DNA of 64,000 nt, from the NCBI GenBank assembly GCA_004005435.1, contig RZWH01000003.1, forward strand, positions 372,001 through 436,000. The letters are read 5' to 3'. Shown here piece by piece: positions 18,514 through 27,705 of this stretch. Source of the stretch: Rhodobacteraceae bacterium CCMM004 (GTDB lineage Bacteria; Pseudomonadota; Alphaproteobacteria; Rhodobacterales; Rhodobacteraceae). Position 1 is the stretch's first letter; each line of letters begins with the position of its first letter. Position numbers and translations under genes: made by a program. The notes below the pieces were generated by a model, which made no database searches, was not told where the DNA came from, and saw only the letters and a list, made by a program, of their open reading frames with translations.

Positions 18514-19241
18514 GGCCGAACCGCCCAGACCAGGGCCGAGACGCCGAAGGGCGGGCGCAGCCGCGGCGCCGTCGCCACGTCGGCACGGAAGACCGCGCCC
18601 AGAACCGCGTTCAGCGCGGGGGTGTTGATCTGATTTTCCGACTTGATCCGCGGGCGGGTCCGGCGCAGCACCTGCCGCGCCGCCCAGATCGGCGCAAAAA
18701 GCAGATAGTTGAAGTGATAGTAGCGCAGGGGCGTCAGACCCCCCGCCCGCACCCGCGCCAGCAGCGGCGCCATGCGATAGCGCCTCTTGTGCTGGGCGAC
18801 CTCGTCCTGAAGGCCCCAGAGGCTCTGGAACGCCGGCACGGTGATCAGCGCGGCACCGCCCGGCCGGGTCACCCGCGCGATCTCGGCCAGGGCGGCGGCG
18901 TCGTCGTCCACATGCTCGATCACGTCGGTGGCCAGGACCAGGTCGAACGCCCCGTCGGCAAAGGGCATGGCGCAGATGTCGCCCTCGCGCACCGTCCCCA
19001 GCCCCTTGGCCGCGGCAAAGTCGATGGCCGCGCGCGAGGCGTCGAGCCCGGTGACCCGGGTGAACCCACCGTCCCTGAGCATCCTGAGATTGGTGCCGGT
19101 GGAGGTGCCGACGTCCAGGATCTCCGCCTCCCGCGGGATCCCGCCGCGCGTCATCTCGGCCAGAAACAGCCGCCGCCGCCCGGCGAACCACCAGTGATCG
19201 GCCTCGATCTCGGCCTCGACAGCATAGGTATCGGCGTCCAT
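18510..19241 (-). CDS. Class I SAM-dependent methyltransferase
   Basis: The protein is 243 residues with a Rossmann methyltransferase core: motif I EILDVGTSTGTNLRML, motif II acidic residue in VTGLDASRAAIDFA, post-motif LVLATDVIEHVDDDAAAL and VTRPGGAALITVP. The N-terminus EIEADHWWFAGRRRLFL is common in UbiE/COQ5-like methyltransferases of polysaccharide clusters. It is translationally coupled to the glycosyltransferase, so a sugar or lipid substrate is likely but not proven. Confidence 0.85.
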   Translation of the reverse strand: MDADTYAVEAEIEADHWWFAGRRRLFLAEMTRGGIPREAEILDVGTSTGTNLRMLRDGGFTRVTGLDASRAAIDFAAAKGLGTVREGDICAMPFADGAFDLVLATDVIEHVDDDAAALAEIARVTRPGGAALITVPAFQSLWGLQDEVAQHKRRYRMAPLLARVRAGGLTPLRYYHFNYLLFAPIWAARQVLRRTRPRIKSENQINTPALNAVLGAVFRADVATAPRLRPPFGVSALVWAVRP

Positions 19242-19298
19242 CGGCAGGGCCCTCCCGGCTCCGATCTAAAGCGCCGCGCGGGTGAAGGGAACCGCTCC

Positions 19299-19324
19299 CA
19301 GCCCCCGCGCCGCAGGCGGCGGGG
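19299..19324 (-). terminator. Possible hairpin behind yacG
   Basis: CCCCGC-GCC and GGC-G-GCGGGG can pair around GCA directly after the yacG stop codon. There is no T-tract, so it would need Rho or serve as a transcript-end stabiliser. The evidence is only the dyad. Confidence 0.35.
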
Positions 19325-19507
19325 TCAATGTGGACGGATCGGCGGGTGCATGTCCGGGCGGTCGTCGCCGTCCTCGCCCTCGGCCTCGTCGGAGGGGATG
19401 GCGTAGCCCCCCGTCAGCCACCGCCCCAGATCGACATCGGCACAGCGGCGCGAGCAGAATGGGCGATAGCGGCGCAGGGTCTCTCCGCCGCAGATCGGAC
19501 ACGTCAT
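19325..19507 (-). CDS. yacG: DNA gyrase inhibitor YacG
   Basis: The protein is 60 residues with the YacG zinc ribbon, MTCPICGG near the start and RPFCSRRCADVDLGRWL after it, giving four Cys ligands. The tail is strongly acidic (DEAEGEDGDD), as usual. YacG binds GyrB and inhibits gyrase. It is the last gene of the infA-maf-RNase E/G-yacG series and overlaps the RNase gene by 4 nt. Confidence 0.92.
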   Translation of the reverse strand: MTCPICGGETLRRYRPFCSRRCADVDLGRWLTGGYAIPSDEAEGEDGDDRPDMHPPIRPH

Positions 19508-20547
19508 GGCGCGGCCCCCAGGGTTTCGGTCAGCGGCAGGCGCTCGCGCTTGCGCTGAAGCTCGTAGTGGCCCAGCGGCGTCCACCCCGCCAGCACCGTG
19601 TCCACCGGATCGGCCCGAAAGGCGGCGCGCAACGCGTTCTCCAGGCTCAGGCGGTCCTTGCGCGGCATCGGCGCGAGGTCCAGAACGATCTGCCCCCCGA
19701 GGCCGCGGCAGCGCAGTTGCGCCGGCAGCGCGCGGACAGCGGCCAGGTTCGCCTTGAGCCCCGCCGCCAGCGACCCGTCCGCGCCGGTGTTGACGTCGAC
19801 CGCGACCAGGGCGCGGGTCGGCTCCACGGCGATCCAGGCGCCGCCCGGCAACTCCACCACAGGGCGCGACAGGTCGTCGATGCGGTCGCGCAACCCGTGG
19901 CCGGAGAACGCCCCCGGCTCGGTGGCGATGCTGTCGGGCTCGGGCCAGTCGCGCCAAGCCAGCATGTGCGGATCGGGCCCGTCGACGAGGAGCGCGGGCT
20001 CGGCGCCCTCCTCGCCGACCACGCGGGCGGCCAGGTCCATCATCGCGGCGATGTCGGTGGCCACCTCCTCGTCATCGGCGTCGGCCGCGGCGGAGCGCAG
20101 GATCAGACCCAGATCGCCCGGCGGCCCGGCAACGTCGTGGGCGATGGCGAGGAGCGCCTCGCGCCGGTCGTCGTCGCGGATCGCGCGCGAGACGTTGAAG
20201 CCCGGCGCGTCCGGCGTGACGATGGCGTGGCGCGACTTGAACAGGAGCCGCGCGGTGACCGGGACCGCCTTGCCCGCCTCGGCGTAGCCCGTGACCTGGA
20301 CCGTGAGCGGGGTGCCCGGCGCGATGCCCTTGCCCTGCTTCAGCCAGGCGCGGCCGCCGTCGGGCAGACGCAGGGTCAGCCCGCCCTGCCCCTTCATCGG
20401 CCGGTCCGCCACCGCGCGGAAGAGCGCGCCGGGCACGGGCCGATCCTCGGGCGCCGCGATCAGGAGGTCGTCGAGCCGCCCGTCCACCAGCATCGCCGCG
20501 GCGAGCCGCCCGGCAATCTGGTCGAGCACCACGAGCCGCCCCTTCAC
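19504..20547 (-). CDS. Short ribonuclease E/G-family protein
   Basis: The protein is 347 residues, well short of E. coli RNase G (about 490). The catalytic core motifs are present: Asp251 in [11 protein letters not shown] and Asp290 in [11 protein letters not shown] correspond to the two metal-binding aspartates of RNase E/G. A recognisable N-terminal S1 domain and the C-terminal zinc-link region are not evident, so it is the compact alphaproteobacterial form seen next to maf and yacG. It probably acts in rRNA or mRNA processing in the cytoplasm. It overlaps both neighbours by 4 nt. Confidence 0.85.
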   Translation of the reverse strand: MKGRLVVLDQIAGRLAAAMLVDGRLDDLLIAAPEDRPVPGALFRAVADRPMKGQGGLTLRLPDGGRAWLKQGKGIAPGTPLTVQVTGYAEAGKAVPVTARLLFKSRHAIVTPDAPGFNVSRAIRDDDRREALLAIAHDVAGPPGDLGLILRSAAADADDEEVATDIAAMMDLAARVVGEEGAEPALLVDGPDPHMLAWRDWPEPDSIATEPGAFSGHGLRDRIDDLSRPVVELPGGAWIAVEPTRALVAVDVNTGADGSLAAGLKANLAAVRALPAQLRCRGLGGQIVLDLAPMPRKDRLSLENALRAAFRADPVDTVLAGWTPLGHYELQRKRERLPLTETLGAAP

Positions 20548-21125
20548 GCCGCCCTCCAGACCGCCACGCCCGCGGCTTGCAACAGCGCCGCCGTCTCAGC
20601 CAGCGGCAGACCGACGACGCCCGAGAACGAGCCCTGCATCCACGGCACAAAGGCCGCGGCGGGCCCCTGAATGGCATAGCCCCCCGCCTTGCCCCGCCAG
20701 TCGCCGGTGGCGAGATAGGCGGCGATCTCGTCTGCGCTCAAGCGCTTCAGCCGGACGGTGCTGACCACGTCGCGCTGCCAGGTCTTCTGGACGGTGCGCA
20801 GGGCGATCGCCGTGATCACCCGGTGCCGGCGCCCCGAAAGAAGCCGCAGGAACGCCGCCGCCTCGTCCGCGTCTGCGGGCTTGCCCAGGATGCGCCGTCC
20901 CACGGCAACGGTCGTGTCGGCGCAGAGCACGGCCTCGCCGGGGCTCACGGCCAAAGCCGCGACCTTCTCCGCGGCCATGCGGATGCAATAGGCGCGCGGC
21001 CCCTCGCCAGCCTGCGGCGTTTCGTCGATGTCGGGGGCGCGCACCTCGGCGGGCGTCACGCCGAGCTGCGCCAGGAGGTCGCGCCGGCGGGGCGAGCCCG
21101 ACCCCAGGATCAGGCGCATCGCCAT
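20544..21125 (-). CDS. maf: Maf-like nucleoside triphosphate pyrophosphatase
   Basis: The protein is 193 residues with the Maf signature [19 protein letters not shown], the catalytic acidic motif [17 protein letters not shown] and the substrate region [10 protein letters not shown]. Maf proteins hydrolyse non-canonical or canonical NTPs to limit incorporation, and affect septation when overexpressed. The start may be the ATG at 21125 or, two codons later, at 21119; neither has a strong ribosome site. A pair of perfect palindromes lies directly upstream. Confidence 0.9.
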   Translation of the reverse strand: MAMRLILGSGSPRRRDLLAQLGVTPAEVRAPDIDETPQAGEGPRAYCIRMAAEKVAALAVSPGEAVLCADTTVAVGRRILGKPADADEAAAFLRLLSGRRHRVITAIALRTVQKTWQRDVVSTVRLKRLSADEIAAYLATGDWRGKAGGYAIQGPAAAFVPWMQGSFSGVVGLPLAETAALLQAAGVAVWRAA

Positions 21126-21135
21126 CGGCGGGGCG

Positions 21136-21179
21136 CCGGAAATCGCACGATTTCCGGCCGGATTTCGTGCGAAATCCGG
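21136..21179. repeat. Two adjacent 22-nt perfect palindromes between infA and maf
   Basis: Positions 21136-21157 form CCGGAAATCG-CA-CGATTTCCGG, and 21158-21179 form CCGGATTTCG-TG-CGAAATCCGG. Each has a 10-bp stem and a 2-nt centre; the two differ by a swap of the AAAT/ATTT core. They lie between the stop of infA and the start of maf inside an otherwise tightly packed operon. They could be an RNA processing or attenuation structure, or a small mobile palindrome of the REP type. Confidence 0.75.
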
Positions 21180-21209
21180 CACCGCACCGCCCCCGTCGGC
21201 GCGCCGCGA

Positions 21210-21428
21210 CTACTTGAAGCGGTAATTGATTCGCCCCTTGGTCAGATCGTAGGGCGTCATCTCGACCTGCACCTTGTCTCCGGCCAGCACCCTGATCCGG
21301 TTCTTGCGCATCTTGCCTGCCGTATGCGCGATGATCTCATGGCCGTTTTCCAGCTCGACCCTGAACGTCGCATTGGGCAGGAGTTCTTTCACGACGCCGG
21401 GGAATTCGAGCAGTTCTTCCTTGGCCAT
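21210..21428 (-). CDS. infA: Translation initiation factor IF-1
   Basis: The 72-residue protein is a single S1/OB-fold domain with the IF-1 hallmarks [40 protein letters not shown] and [13 protein letters not shown]. It binds the ribosomal A site during initiation. CGGAGTGACC precedes the ATG. It heads the infA-maf-RNase-yacG series. Confidence 0.97.
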   Translation of the reverse strand: MAKEELLEFPGVVKELLPNATFRVELENGHEIIAHTAGKMRKNRIRVLAGDKVQVEMTPYDLTKGRINYRFK

Positions 21429-21495
21429 GGTCACTCCGGTTTGCGGCCCGCCATTGTGCGGGCGTGCGCCTAAATGGGCCGAAACCGCCCGGTTT

Positions 21496-22383
21496 TCAAG
21501 GCTCGATGTGGTCGAGAGGCCGATGCAGGATGCTCTGCACCCGGTCGAGCTGCTCGTCCCAATGCTCGGCCACCGCGACCTGGGCGGCACCGCGATAGTC
21601 GGGCAGCGCGGCGACGTCCACGTCCGCATAGGTCCAGCCCGGCTGATCCACCACCCCCTCGGCGAGGATGCCGCTGGCCTCGAACCCGGTGTCGGGGGGG
21701 CCGTAGATCCCGCCGCCCCCCGCGTTCTCGTCGAGATAGGGGCAGAGCGCGGTCGCCCCCACGGTGGCCGCCTGGACGCTGACGCACTGTCCTTCGAGGG
21801 CGCGCGCGCGGGCGGCCACCTGCACCCGGGTGAACCCGGCAAAACTGTCGGTGCAGGAGGGCACGAGCAGGATATCGCAGGGCAAGGCGCGGGCCAGCAG
21901 GGGGAACTCGCTGTCGTAGCAGATCAGAATGGCGATCCGGCCGAGATCGGTGTCGAAGGCCGAGAGCCCCTCGCCCGGTGAGAGCGGCGTCTCGCGCCGC
22001 TCCCAGGGGGTAAGGATCTGCTTGTCCTGCCAACCGCGGCGCCCGTCGGGACAGATCAGATGCGCGCGGTTGACGATCCGGCCGCCCTCGGCGGTCCAAG
22101 GTCCGCTGCCGGCCAGGATGTGCACCCCGTGCTCGGCCGCGAGCGCCGCCATCGGGCCGATCCAGAGGTCCGCCGCCGACGCCGCCGCCTCGGCCCAGCC
22201 GTGGGGCTGCGGTGCCTCGCGCGGCGGGCCGATCAGCGACGCCTCGATCCCGGCGTATTCGGGAAAGACCAGCAGATCGGCCCCCTGCCCCGCCGCCATC
22301 GCCACCCACAGCGCCAGCTTGTCCTCGTAGGACGCCGGGCTGTCGTGCCAGTCGACGGGATAGGCGGCAGCGGCGATCCTCAC
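21496..22383 (-). CDS. Carbon-nitrogen hydrolase (nitrilase superfamily)
   Basis: The protein is 295 residues. The Glu-Lys-Cys triad is visible as [17 protein letters not shown] and [10 protein letters not shown]. It hydrolyses an amide or nitrile-type C-N bond in the cytoplasm; the substrate is unknown. GTG at 22383 overlaps the stop of the GNAT gene by 4 nt. The pair has the order and combined length (about 500 residues) of the single-chain GNAT/nitrilase proteins known from other bacteria (YhcX type), so it looks like a split form of that bifunctional protein. It sits between the LMW phosphatase and infA. Confidence 0.87.
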   Translation of the reverse strand: MRIAAAAYPVDWHDSPASYEDKLALWVAMAAGQGADLLVFPEYAGIEASLIGPPREAPQPHGWAEAAASAADLWIGPMAALAAEHGVHILAGSGPWTAEGGRIVNRAHLICPDGRRGWQDKQILTPWERRETPLSPGEGLSAFDTDLGRIAILICYDSEFPLLARALPCDILLVPSCTDSFAGFTRVQVAARARALEGQCVSVQAATVGATALCPYLDENAGGGGIYGPPDTGFEASGILAEGVVDQPGWTYADVDVAALPDYRGAAQVAVAEHWDEQLDRVQSILHRPLDHIEP

Positions 22384-23003
22384 GAGGCCGACAGGTCCTT
22401 CATCCAGACCTGCATCTCCTTGATGGTCTCGGCGTCGTCGCCGCGGTCCTTCCAATGGTAGAAGGTCGTCAGCCCATCCATCCGGGCATAGCCCCGCTTC
22501 TCCCAGAAGCCGTCGAGCGGCACGTAGTCTTCGGGGCGACCGGGATGGTCGTCGGGCCGCATCACCGAGCAGAAGGTCGACCAGCGGCGGCCGAGACGGC
22601 GCGCATGATCCTCGCGGTGATCGAAGAAGGCGTGGCCGACGCCGCGCCCGCGGTAGTCGGGCATCAGCACGCTCTCGGCGCAGTAAAACACGGTGTCGGG
22701 GTCGTAGCCCGCCTCGGTGAAGGCCTGCACATACTGCGGCTCGTTGTCCTCCAACGGCATGCCCGTGGCCGCGCCGACGATGCGGCGGCCGTCGAAGGCC
22801 CCGACCAGCACCGCGCGGTCGTTGTCGCGATAGCTCTCCATATACCGTCGCTCGTAGGCGAAATCGCCGTCGTAGTAGTAGGGGAAATCGTGGAACACGG
22901 CGATCCTGAGGCGTGCGAGGTCGTCCAGGGCGTCCTCCACGTCCTGGCCGGTGATCACGCGGATGTCGAGGGCGCCGGGCCCTTGGGTGTCGAGACTCAT
23001 CAT
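22380..23003 (-). CDS. GNAT-family N-acetyltransferase
   Basis: The protein is 207 residues. The acetyl-CoA binding motif A is CAESVLMPDYRGRGVGHAFF, followed by HREDHARRLGRRW; it ends with VWMKDLSAS. The N-terminal part (LARLRIAVFHDFPYYYDGD) resembles GNAT domains that are fused to carbon-nitrogen hydrolases in other species. Start ATG 23003 overlaps the phosphatase stop; a second ATG follows immediately. It probably works with the nitrilase encoded next. Confidence 0.85.
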   Translation of the reverse strand: MMSLDTQGPGALDIRVITGQDVEDALDDLARLRIAVFHDFPYYYDGDFAYERRYMESYRDNDRAVLVGAFDGRRIVGAATGMPLEDNEPQYVQAFTEAGYDPDTVFYCAESVLMPDYRGRGVGHAFFDHREDHARRLGRRWSTFCSVMRPDDHPGRPEDYVPLDGFWEKRGYARMDGLTTFYHWKDRGDDAETIKEMQVWMKDLSAS

Positions 23004-23455
23004 TGCTCCGTCGGTTGGCCGAAGCGGGCGATCATGCGGTCGCGGATTTGGTCGCGGGCCTGCCGGTAGGACGCCAGTTTCGCCTGCCGCCCCTCGCCCA
23101 GACCCGTGGGGTCTAGGATCGGCCAATACTCCACCTCCAGGTGGACCCAGCGGGTGAGGTCCAGCGCCCGCCGCTGCGAGGCCGGAGACAGCGCCACCAC
23201 CAGATCGAAACCGCCCAGATCGTCCCCCCACTGCTGCATTTCGTCGAAGGAACGGGTGCGGTGACGCTCCAGTTCCACGCCGATTTCGCGGCAGACGGCG
23301 ACGGCGAAACCGTCGATCTCCAACTCGCCCTTGACGCCTGCCGACTGGACATAGGCGCGGTGGCCGTAAAAGCGTTTCATCAGCCCCTCGGCCATGGGCG
23401 AGCGGACAGCATTGTGGTCGCAGCAGAACAGGACGGATTGCGGAAAGCCGCCCAC
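23000..23455 (-). CDS. Low-molecular-weight protein-tyrosine-phosphatase/ArsC-type protein
   Basis: The protein is 151 residues with the CX5R phosphatase loop in LFCCDHNAVRSPMAEG near the N-terminus, and the general-acid Asp probably in WPILDPTG. The fold is shared by LMW-PTPs and thioredoxin-linked arsenate reductases. In Rhodobacteraceae this gene commonly follows hisD and the UPF0262 gene, as here, which argues for a housekeeping role rather than arsenic resistance. GTG at 23455 starts one base after the upstream stop; another in-frame GTG at 23479 would lie inside the upstream gene. Confidence 0.82.
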   Translation of the reverse strand: MGGFPQSVLFCCDHNAVRSPMAEGLMKRFYGHRAYVQSAGVKGELEIDGFAVAVCREIGVELERHRTRSFDEMQQWGDDLGGFDLVVALSPASQRRALDLTRWVHLEVEYWPILDPTGLGEGRQAKLASYRQARDQIRDRMIARFGQPTEQ

Positions 23456-23456
23456 C

Positions 23457-23942
23457 TCAGCCGCCGAAATGCAGCACACAGATCAGGGTGAAGAGGCGGC
23501 GCGCGGTGTCCGTGTCCACCGCGACCTTGCCATCGAGACGCTCCTCGACGACCCGCGCGCCTTCCATGTGGATGCCGCGGCGGGCCATGTCGATGGTCTC
23601 GATCTGCGCCGGCGGCAACGTCTTCACCGCGTCGTAGTAGGACTGGCAGATCTGGTAGTAGTCCTTGACCACCTGACGGAAGGGCCCAAGCGAGAGGTGA
23701 TAGGCGGTGATCGGCGTGGCGTCCGCGTCGGCCACATCGAACACCAGACGCCCCTCGCGGATCGCCAGGGTCAGCCGGTAGGGCCCCTCAGGGGCACCCT
23801 CGGGCAGGACGAAGGAGTTGTCTTCCAAAAGATCGAAGATCGCGACGCGCCGCTCCTGTTCGATCTCAGGCGTGGGCACGGGCAGGCCCACGTCGTCGAT
23901 GGCGATGTCGGTGAGGCGGCACGTCGCCTTGGCGTCGCTCAT
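23457..23942 (-). CDS. UPF0262-family protein
   Basis: The protein is 161 residues and matches UPF0262, a family of unknown function found in alphaproteobacteria next to hisD (ERRVAIFDLLEDNSF, FRQVVKDYYQICQSYYDAVK, DMARRGIHMEGA). It is soluble and has no catalytic motif. It overlaps the hisD stop by 4 nt. Confidence 0.87.
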   Translation of the reverse strand: MSDAKATCRLTDIAIDDVGLPVPTPEIEQERRVAIFDLLEDNSFVLPEGAPEGPYRLTLAIREGRLVFDVADADATPITAYHLSLGPFRQVVKDYYQICQSYYDAVKTLPPAQIETIDMARRGIHMEGARVVEERLDGKVAVDTDTARRLFTLICVLHFGG

Positions 23943-25240
23943 CGGTTCACCCGGTCCAGGCGGGCCGACACGCTCAGGCCGTGGGCCTCCAGGCTCTCGG
24001 AGCGGGCCAGGGTCTCGGCCGCGGGTCCGATGGATTTGAGTGCCGCGGGCGTCATCCGCGCCATCGTCGTCCGCTTCATAAAGTCGAGGACCGACAGGCC
24101 GGACGAGAACCGCGCGGATCGCGCGGTGGGCAGGACGTGGTTCGGCCCGCCGACGTAGTCGCCGATGGCCTCGGGCGTCCACTTGCCCAAAAACATCGCG
24201 CCCGCATGGGTGATGTTGGCTGCCAGCGCCTCGGGCTCGCCGACGCAAAGCTCCAGGTGCTCCGGCGCGATCTGATCGGCCAGCGCCGCCGCCTCGCCCA
24301 GGTTGGCGACCACGATCACCGCGCCGAAGTCGCGCCAGCTCGCCCCTGCGATCTCGCGCCGCTCCAGCGTCTCCAGCCGCGCCTCCACGGCCTCGATCAC
24401 GGCGTCGGCCAGGTCGGCATCGGTGGTGATCAGGATCGCCTGGGCGGCGGCGTCGTGTTCGGCCTGGCTCAGCAGGTCCAAGGCGATCCAGTCGGGGTCG
24501 TTGTCGCCGTCGGCGATCACCAGGATCTCGGACGGGCCGGCGATCATGTCGATCCCCACCCGGCCAAAGACCCGCCGCTTGGCCGCCGCGACCCAGGCGT
24601 TGCCGGGGCCCGTGATCTTGTCCACCGGGGCGACCGTCTCGGTCCCGTAGGCCAGCGCGGCGATGGCCTGGGCCCCGCCGATGCGATAGACCGTCTCGAT
24701 CCCGGACAGATCGGCAGCCAGGAGGACCAGCGGGTTGACCCGCCCGTCCGGCGTCGGCGCGGTCATCACCAGGCGCCCCACCCCGGCCACCTGGGCGGGA
24801 ATGGCGTTCATCAGGACCGACGACGGATAGGACGCCAGCCCCCCCGGCACGTAGAGCCCCGCCGCCGCCACCGGGGTCCAGCGCCAGCCGAGTTCCGCCC
24901 CCGAGGGCTCGGCCCAACTGCGGTCCTCCGGCACCTGTTTCTCGTGGTAGGTGCGGATGCGCTTGGCCGCCAGCTCCAGCGCCCGGCGTTCGTCGGCCGG
25001 CACCTTGGCGATCTCGGCGGCGATGTCGCGGGCCGAGAACGCCAGCGTCGCGGGGGTCAGGTCCAGGCGGTCGAAGCGGCGCGTCAGCTCGATCACCGCC
25101 GCGTCTCCCCGCGCCCGCACGTCGGCGATGATCGCGGCGACGTCGGCGTCCACGTCGGCGTCTTCCTCGCGTTTCATGGAGATGAGCGCGGCGAAGCGCG
25201 CTTCGAAGTCGTCGTCGGAGGTGGAAAGGACCTGTGCCAT
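23939..25240 (-). CDS. hisD: Histidinol dehydrogenase
   Basis: The protein is 433 residues, full length for HisD, which oxidises L-histidinol to histidine in two NAD-linked steps. Characteristic stretches are AGLYVPGGLASYPSSVLMNA, YRIGGAQAIAALAYGTE, IDMIAGPSEILVIAD, DLLSQAEHD (zinc ligands Gln/His) and APEHLEL (catalytic Glu-His). It is co-transcribed with UPF0262 and the phosphatase downstream rather than with other his genes. Confidence 0.95.
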   Translation of the reverse strand: MAQVLSTSDDDFEARFAALISMKREEDADVDADVAAIIADVRARGDAAVIELTRRFDRLDLTPATLAFSARDIAAEIAKVPADERRALELAAKRIRTYHEKQVPEDRSWAEPSGAELGWRWTPVAAAGLYVPGGLASYPSSVLMNAIPAQVAGVGRLVMTAPTPDGRVNPLVLLAADLSGIETVYRIGGAQAIAALAYGTETVAPVDKITGPGNAWVAAAKRRVFGRVGIDMIAGPSEILVIADGDNDPDWIALDLLSQAEHDAAAQAILITTDADLADAVIEAVEARLETLERREIAGASWRDFGAVIVVANLGEAAALADQIAPEHLELCVGEPEALAANITHAGAMFLGKWTPEAIGDYVGGPNHVLPTARSARFSSGLSVLDFMKRTTMARMTPAALKSIGPAAETLARSESLEAHGLSVSARLDRVNR

Positions 25241-25341
25241 GTGTTCCGTCCCTTTGGATCCCCCTTGGGCTATCCGGTTTGCGCGCCGGATTGAACCGCC
25301 TTGTGCGGGGCCGCGCGGACGGCGGCGCCCCGCCGCCAGGC

Positions 25342-25821
25342 TCAGCCTGGATGCTCGGGGCGATGCCCCGACGGCGCCTCGTAGGGGCGGGTGACGTCGC
25401 GCAGCGTGACCTCCAGCGCCTCGACCTCCAGCGCGATGGCGCCGTCGCCGGCCAGCGTCAGGATCAGCCGCCCGCCGACCTCGCCCTGCGCCTCCAGCCC
25501 GATCTCCAGGAGCGACAGCACCAGGTCCGGATCGCCGCGGTCGATCCCCTGGGTCCGCACCGCCATCACGTCCTCGATGGCCAGCACCGACTGCACCCTT
25601 TCGAACGGGCGCCGGCGACGCGCCGCCGCCGCCGCGTCCTCCCAGCGGAAGCGGTTGACCAGCAGACCGAACCGCCGCCGCCGCCGGTCCCAGCGCATCT
25701 CGGCAATCGGAAACACCGCGTCCTGCACCAGGCTCGAGATCACCTGGAGGTCGGCCGCGTCCATGGCGCGCAGCCGCAGGGGGCGGTCCGCCCCGTCCGC
25801 GAACCGCGCGTCGTCGGTCAT
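25342..25821 (-). CDS. DUF2948-family protein
   Basis: The protein is 159 residues. The sequence [20 protein letters not shown] and the region [22 protein letters not shown] match DUF2948, an uncharacterised alphaproteobacterial family that lies between murA and hisD. It is soluble with no catalytic motif. The start overlaps the murA stop by 4 nt. Confidence 0.83.
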   Translation of the reverse strand: MTDDARFADGADRPLRLRAMDAADLQVISSLVQDAVFPIAEMRWDRRRRRFGLLVNRFRWEDAAAAARRRRPFERVQSVLAIEDVMAVRTQGIDRGDPDLVLSLLEIGLEAQGEVGGRLILTLAGDGAIALEVEALEVTLRDVTRPYEAPSGHRPEHPG

Positions 25822-27089
25822 CGCCCCTGCACCCGTTCGATCCGGGCCCCGCAGGCGCCGAGCTTGTCCTCGACCCGCTCGTAGCCGCGGTCGAGGTGGT
25901 AGACCCGGCTGACCACCGTTTCGCCCTCGGCCGCCAGACCCGCCAGGATCAGCGAGACGCTGGCCCGCAGGTCGGTCGCCATCACCGGCGCGCCGCGCAG
26001 CCGCTCGACGCCGGTGACCCGCGCGGTGCCGCCGTGGACGTCGATCTTGGCCCCCATGCGCATCAACTCGGGCGCGTGCATGAAGCGGTTCTCGAAGATC
26101 CGCTCTTCCAGCACGCTGGTGCCCTCGGCGGTGCAGAGCAGCGCCATCATCTGCGCCTGGAGGTCGGTCGGGAAGCCCGGGAACGGCGCCGTCTCGACGT
26201 TCACCGCCTGGATGCGGCCGTTACGGCGGGCGACCTTGAGCCCGGTCTCGGTCTCGGTGACGTCGATCCCGGCGGCGTCGAGTTTCTCGCAGAACGCCTC
26301 GACCAGGTCGATGCGCCCGCCCAGGCACTCCACCTCGCCGCCGCAGATCGCGGGCGCCAGCATGTAAGTGCCAAGCTCGATCCGGTCGGTCACCACCCGG
26401 TGCGTGGCCCCCTCCAGCCGGTCGACCCCCTCGACCGTGATGGTCTCGGTCCCCGCCCCGTCGATCCGCGCACCCATCCGCGACAGACAGCGGGCGAGGT
26501 CCACGATCTCGGGCTCGCGCGCGGCGTTCTCGATGACCGTGGTGCCGCGCGCCAGGGTGGCGGCCATGAGCACGTTCTCGGTCGCGCCGACCGAGACCAG
26601 GGGGAAGGTGACGGTGCCGCCCCTCAGCCCGCCCTGCGGCGCGCGCGCGTGGACATAACCGTCGCGCAGGTCCAGCTCGGCCCCCAGCGCCTCCAGCGCC
26701 TTGAGGTGCAGGTCCACGGGCCGCGCTCCGATGGCGCATCCGCCCGGCAGCGACACCTCTGCCTGCCCCAGCCGCGCCAGGAGCGGCCCCAGGACCAGGA
26801 TAGACGCCCGCATCTTGCGCACGATCTCATAGTCGGCGTGGTGCGAGGTCAGGTCGTGGCTCGACAGCGCCAGCACCTGTCCGTCCTGGAGCGTGCTGAC
26901 CTCGGCCCCCAGCGACCGCAGCAGGTTGGCCATCGTGGCGATGTCGCTGAGCCGCGGCGCATTGGTCAGCGTCAGCGGCGCGTCGGTCAACAGCGTCGCC
27001 GGCATCAGCGTCAGACACGCATTCTTGGCCCCGGCAATCGGGATGGAGCCGTTGAGTTCGGCGCCGCCGCGCACAATGATGGAATCCAT
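25818..27089 (-). CDS. murA: UDP-N-acetylglucosamine 1-carboxyvinyltransferase
   Basis: The protein is 423 residues and catalyses the first committed step of peptidoglycan synthesis, transfer of enolpyruvate from PEP to UDP-GlcNAc. The catalytic Cys118 lies in [16 protein letters not shown], so the enzyme should be fosfomycin-sensitive in principle. Other hallmarks are [19 protein letters not shown] and the C-terminal [21 protein letters not shown]. Confidence 0.96.
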   Translation of the reverse strand: MDSIIVRGGAELNGSIPIAGAKNACLTLMPATLLTDAPLTLTNAPRLSDIATMANLLRSLGAEVSTLQDGQVLALSSHDLTSHHADYEIVRKMRASILVLGPLLARLGQAEVSLPGGCAIGARPVDLHLKALEALGAELDLRDGYVHARAPQGGLRGGTVTFPLVSVGATENVLMAATLARGTTVIENAAREPEIVDLARCLSRMGARIDGAGTETITVEGVDRLEGATHRVVTDRIELGTYMLAPAICGGEVECLGGRIDLVEAFCEKLDAAGIDVTETETGLKVARRNGRIQAVNVETAPFPGFPTDLQAQMMALLCTAEGTSVLEERIFENRFMHAPELMRMGAKIDVHGGTARVTGVERLRGAPVMATDLRASVSLILAGLAAEGETVVSRVYHLDRGYERVEDKLGACGARIERVQGR

Positions 27090-27097
27090 AAGCCTGC

Positions 27098-27253
27098 CTA
27101 CTCGTCCTCGTCGGGCCGGTCCGTGGTCTCGGACTCGGCGGCCTCGCGCGCCTTGGCCTGCGCCTTGCGGCGCGCCAAGTTCGCCTTGAGCGCGGCCTTG
27201 AGCCTGTCTTCTCGGCGGGGCGGGGTCCGGTCTGGCGCACGGGGCGATGTCAT
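27098..27253 (-). CDS. Small basic protein of the Rhodobacteraceae
   Basis: The 51-residue protein has the central motif [20 protein letters not shown] followed by an acidic tail (TTDRPDEDE). Short proteins with this motif are common in Rhodobacteraceae and have no known role; the helix is amphipathic and basic. The ATG at 27253 follows GGGGG; an ATG four codons earlier (27265) is an alternative. It lies 8 nt upstream of murA. Confidence 0.62.
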   Translation of the reverse strand: MTSPRAPDRTPPRREDRLKAALKANLARRKAQAKAREAAESETTDRPDEDE

Positions 27254-27395
27254 CCCCCGGCTCATACCGCGGCGCCGCGCCCCAGTCCAGCCGCCCCGCC
27301 GCGGCGCCAGCGGCCCCAGAAAACCCCTTGCGCTCCGGCGCAAGCCGAGTAAAACGCCCCGCACCCGCGCTGCCGTAGATACGGGTGGAGCACTC

Positions 27396-27455
27396 CTCTG
27401 GAAAAAGGGCGGCTCCGGGCGCAGAGGTGGCTGAAACTAAAGGGCTTTTCCAGAG
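27396..27455. repeat. Inverted repeat upstream of tRNA-Thr
   Basis: CTCTGGAAAA (27396-27405) is matched by TTTTCCAGAG (27446-27455), giving a 10-bp stem with a 40-nt loop. A third partial copy (TCTGGAAAA) lies at about 27490, 15 nt before the tRNA. The function is unknown; it could be part of the tRNA promoter region or a trace of an insertion. Confidence 0.5.
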
Positions 27456-27504
27456 CCCGCTTGCATCGGGGTAACGCCCGGGGTAGCTATCTGGAAAACA
27501 GCGG

Positions 27505-27579
<75 letters not shown>

Positions 27580-27705
27580 TCCTCCCCGCAAAGACCACAT
27601 CTTATGGACGCGCTTGCCAGGGTTGAGGGATTGCCCCAGCGCTACCTGACGCAAGGTCCGCCTTCGCCGAAGCTGTTGGAAGAATCCTTCGGCTGGTGTC
27701 TGACC

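Noticed and set aside
23000-23455. Arsenate reductase of an ars operon
   Set aside because: No arsR, acr3 or arsB gene is near; the gene sits in the conserved hisD block.
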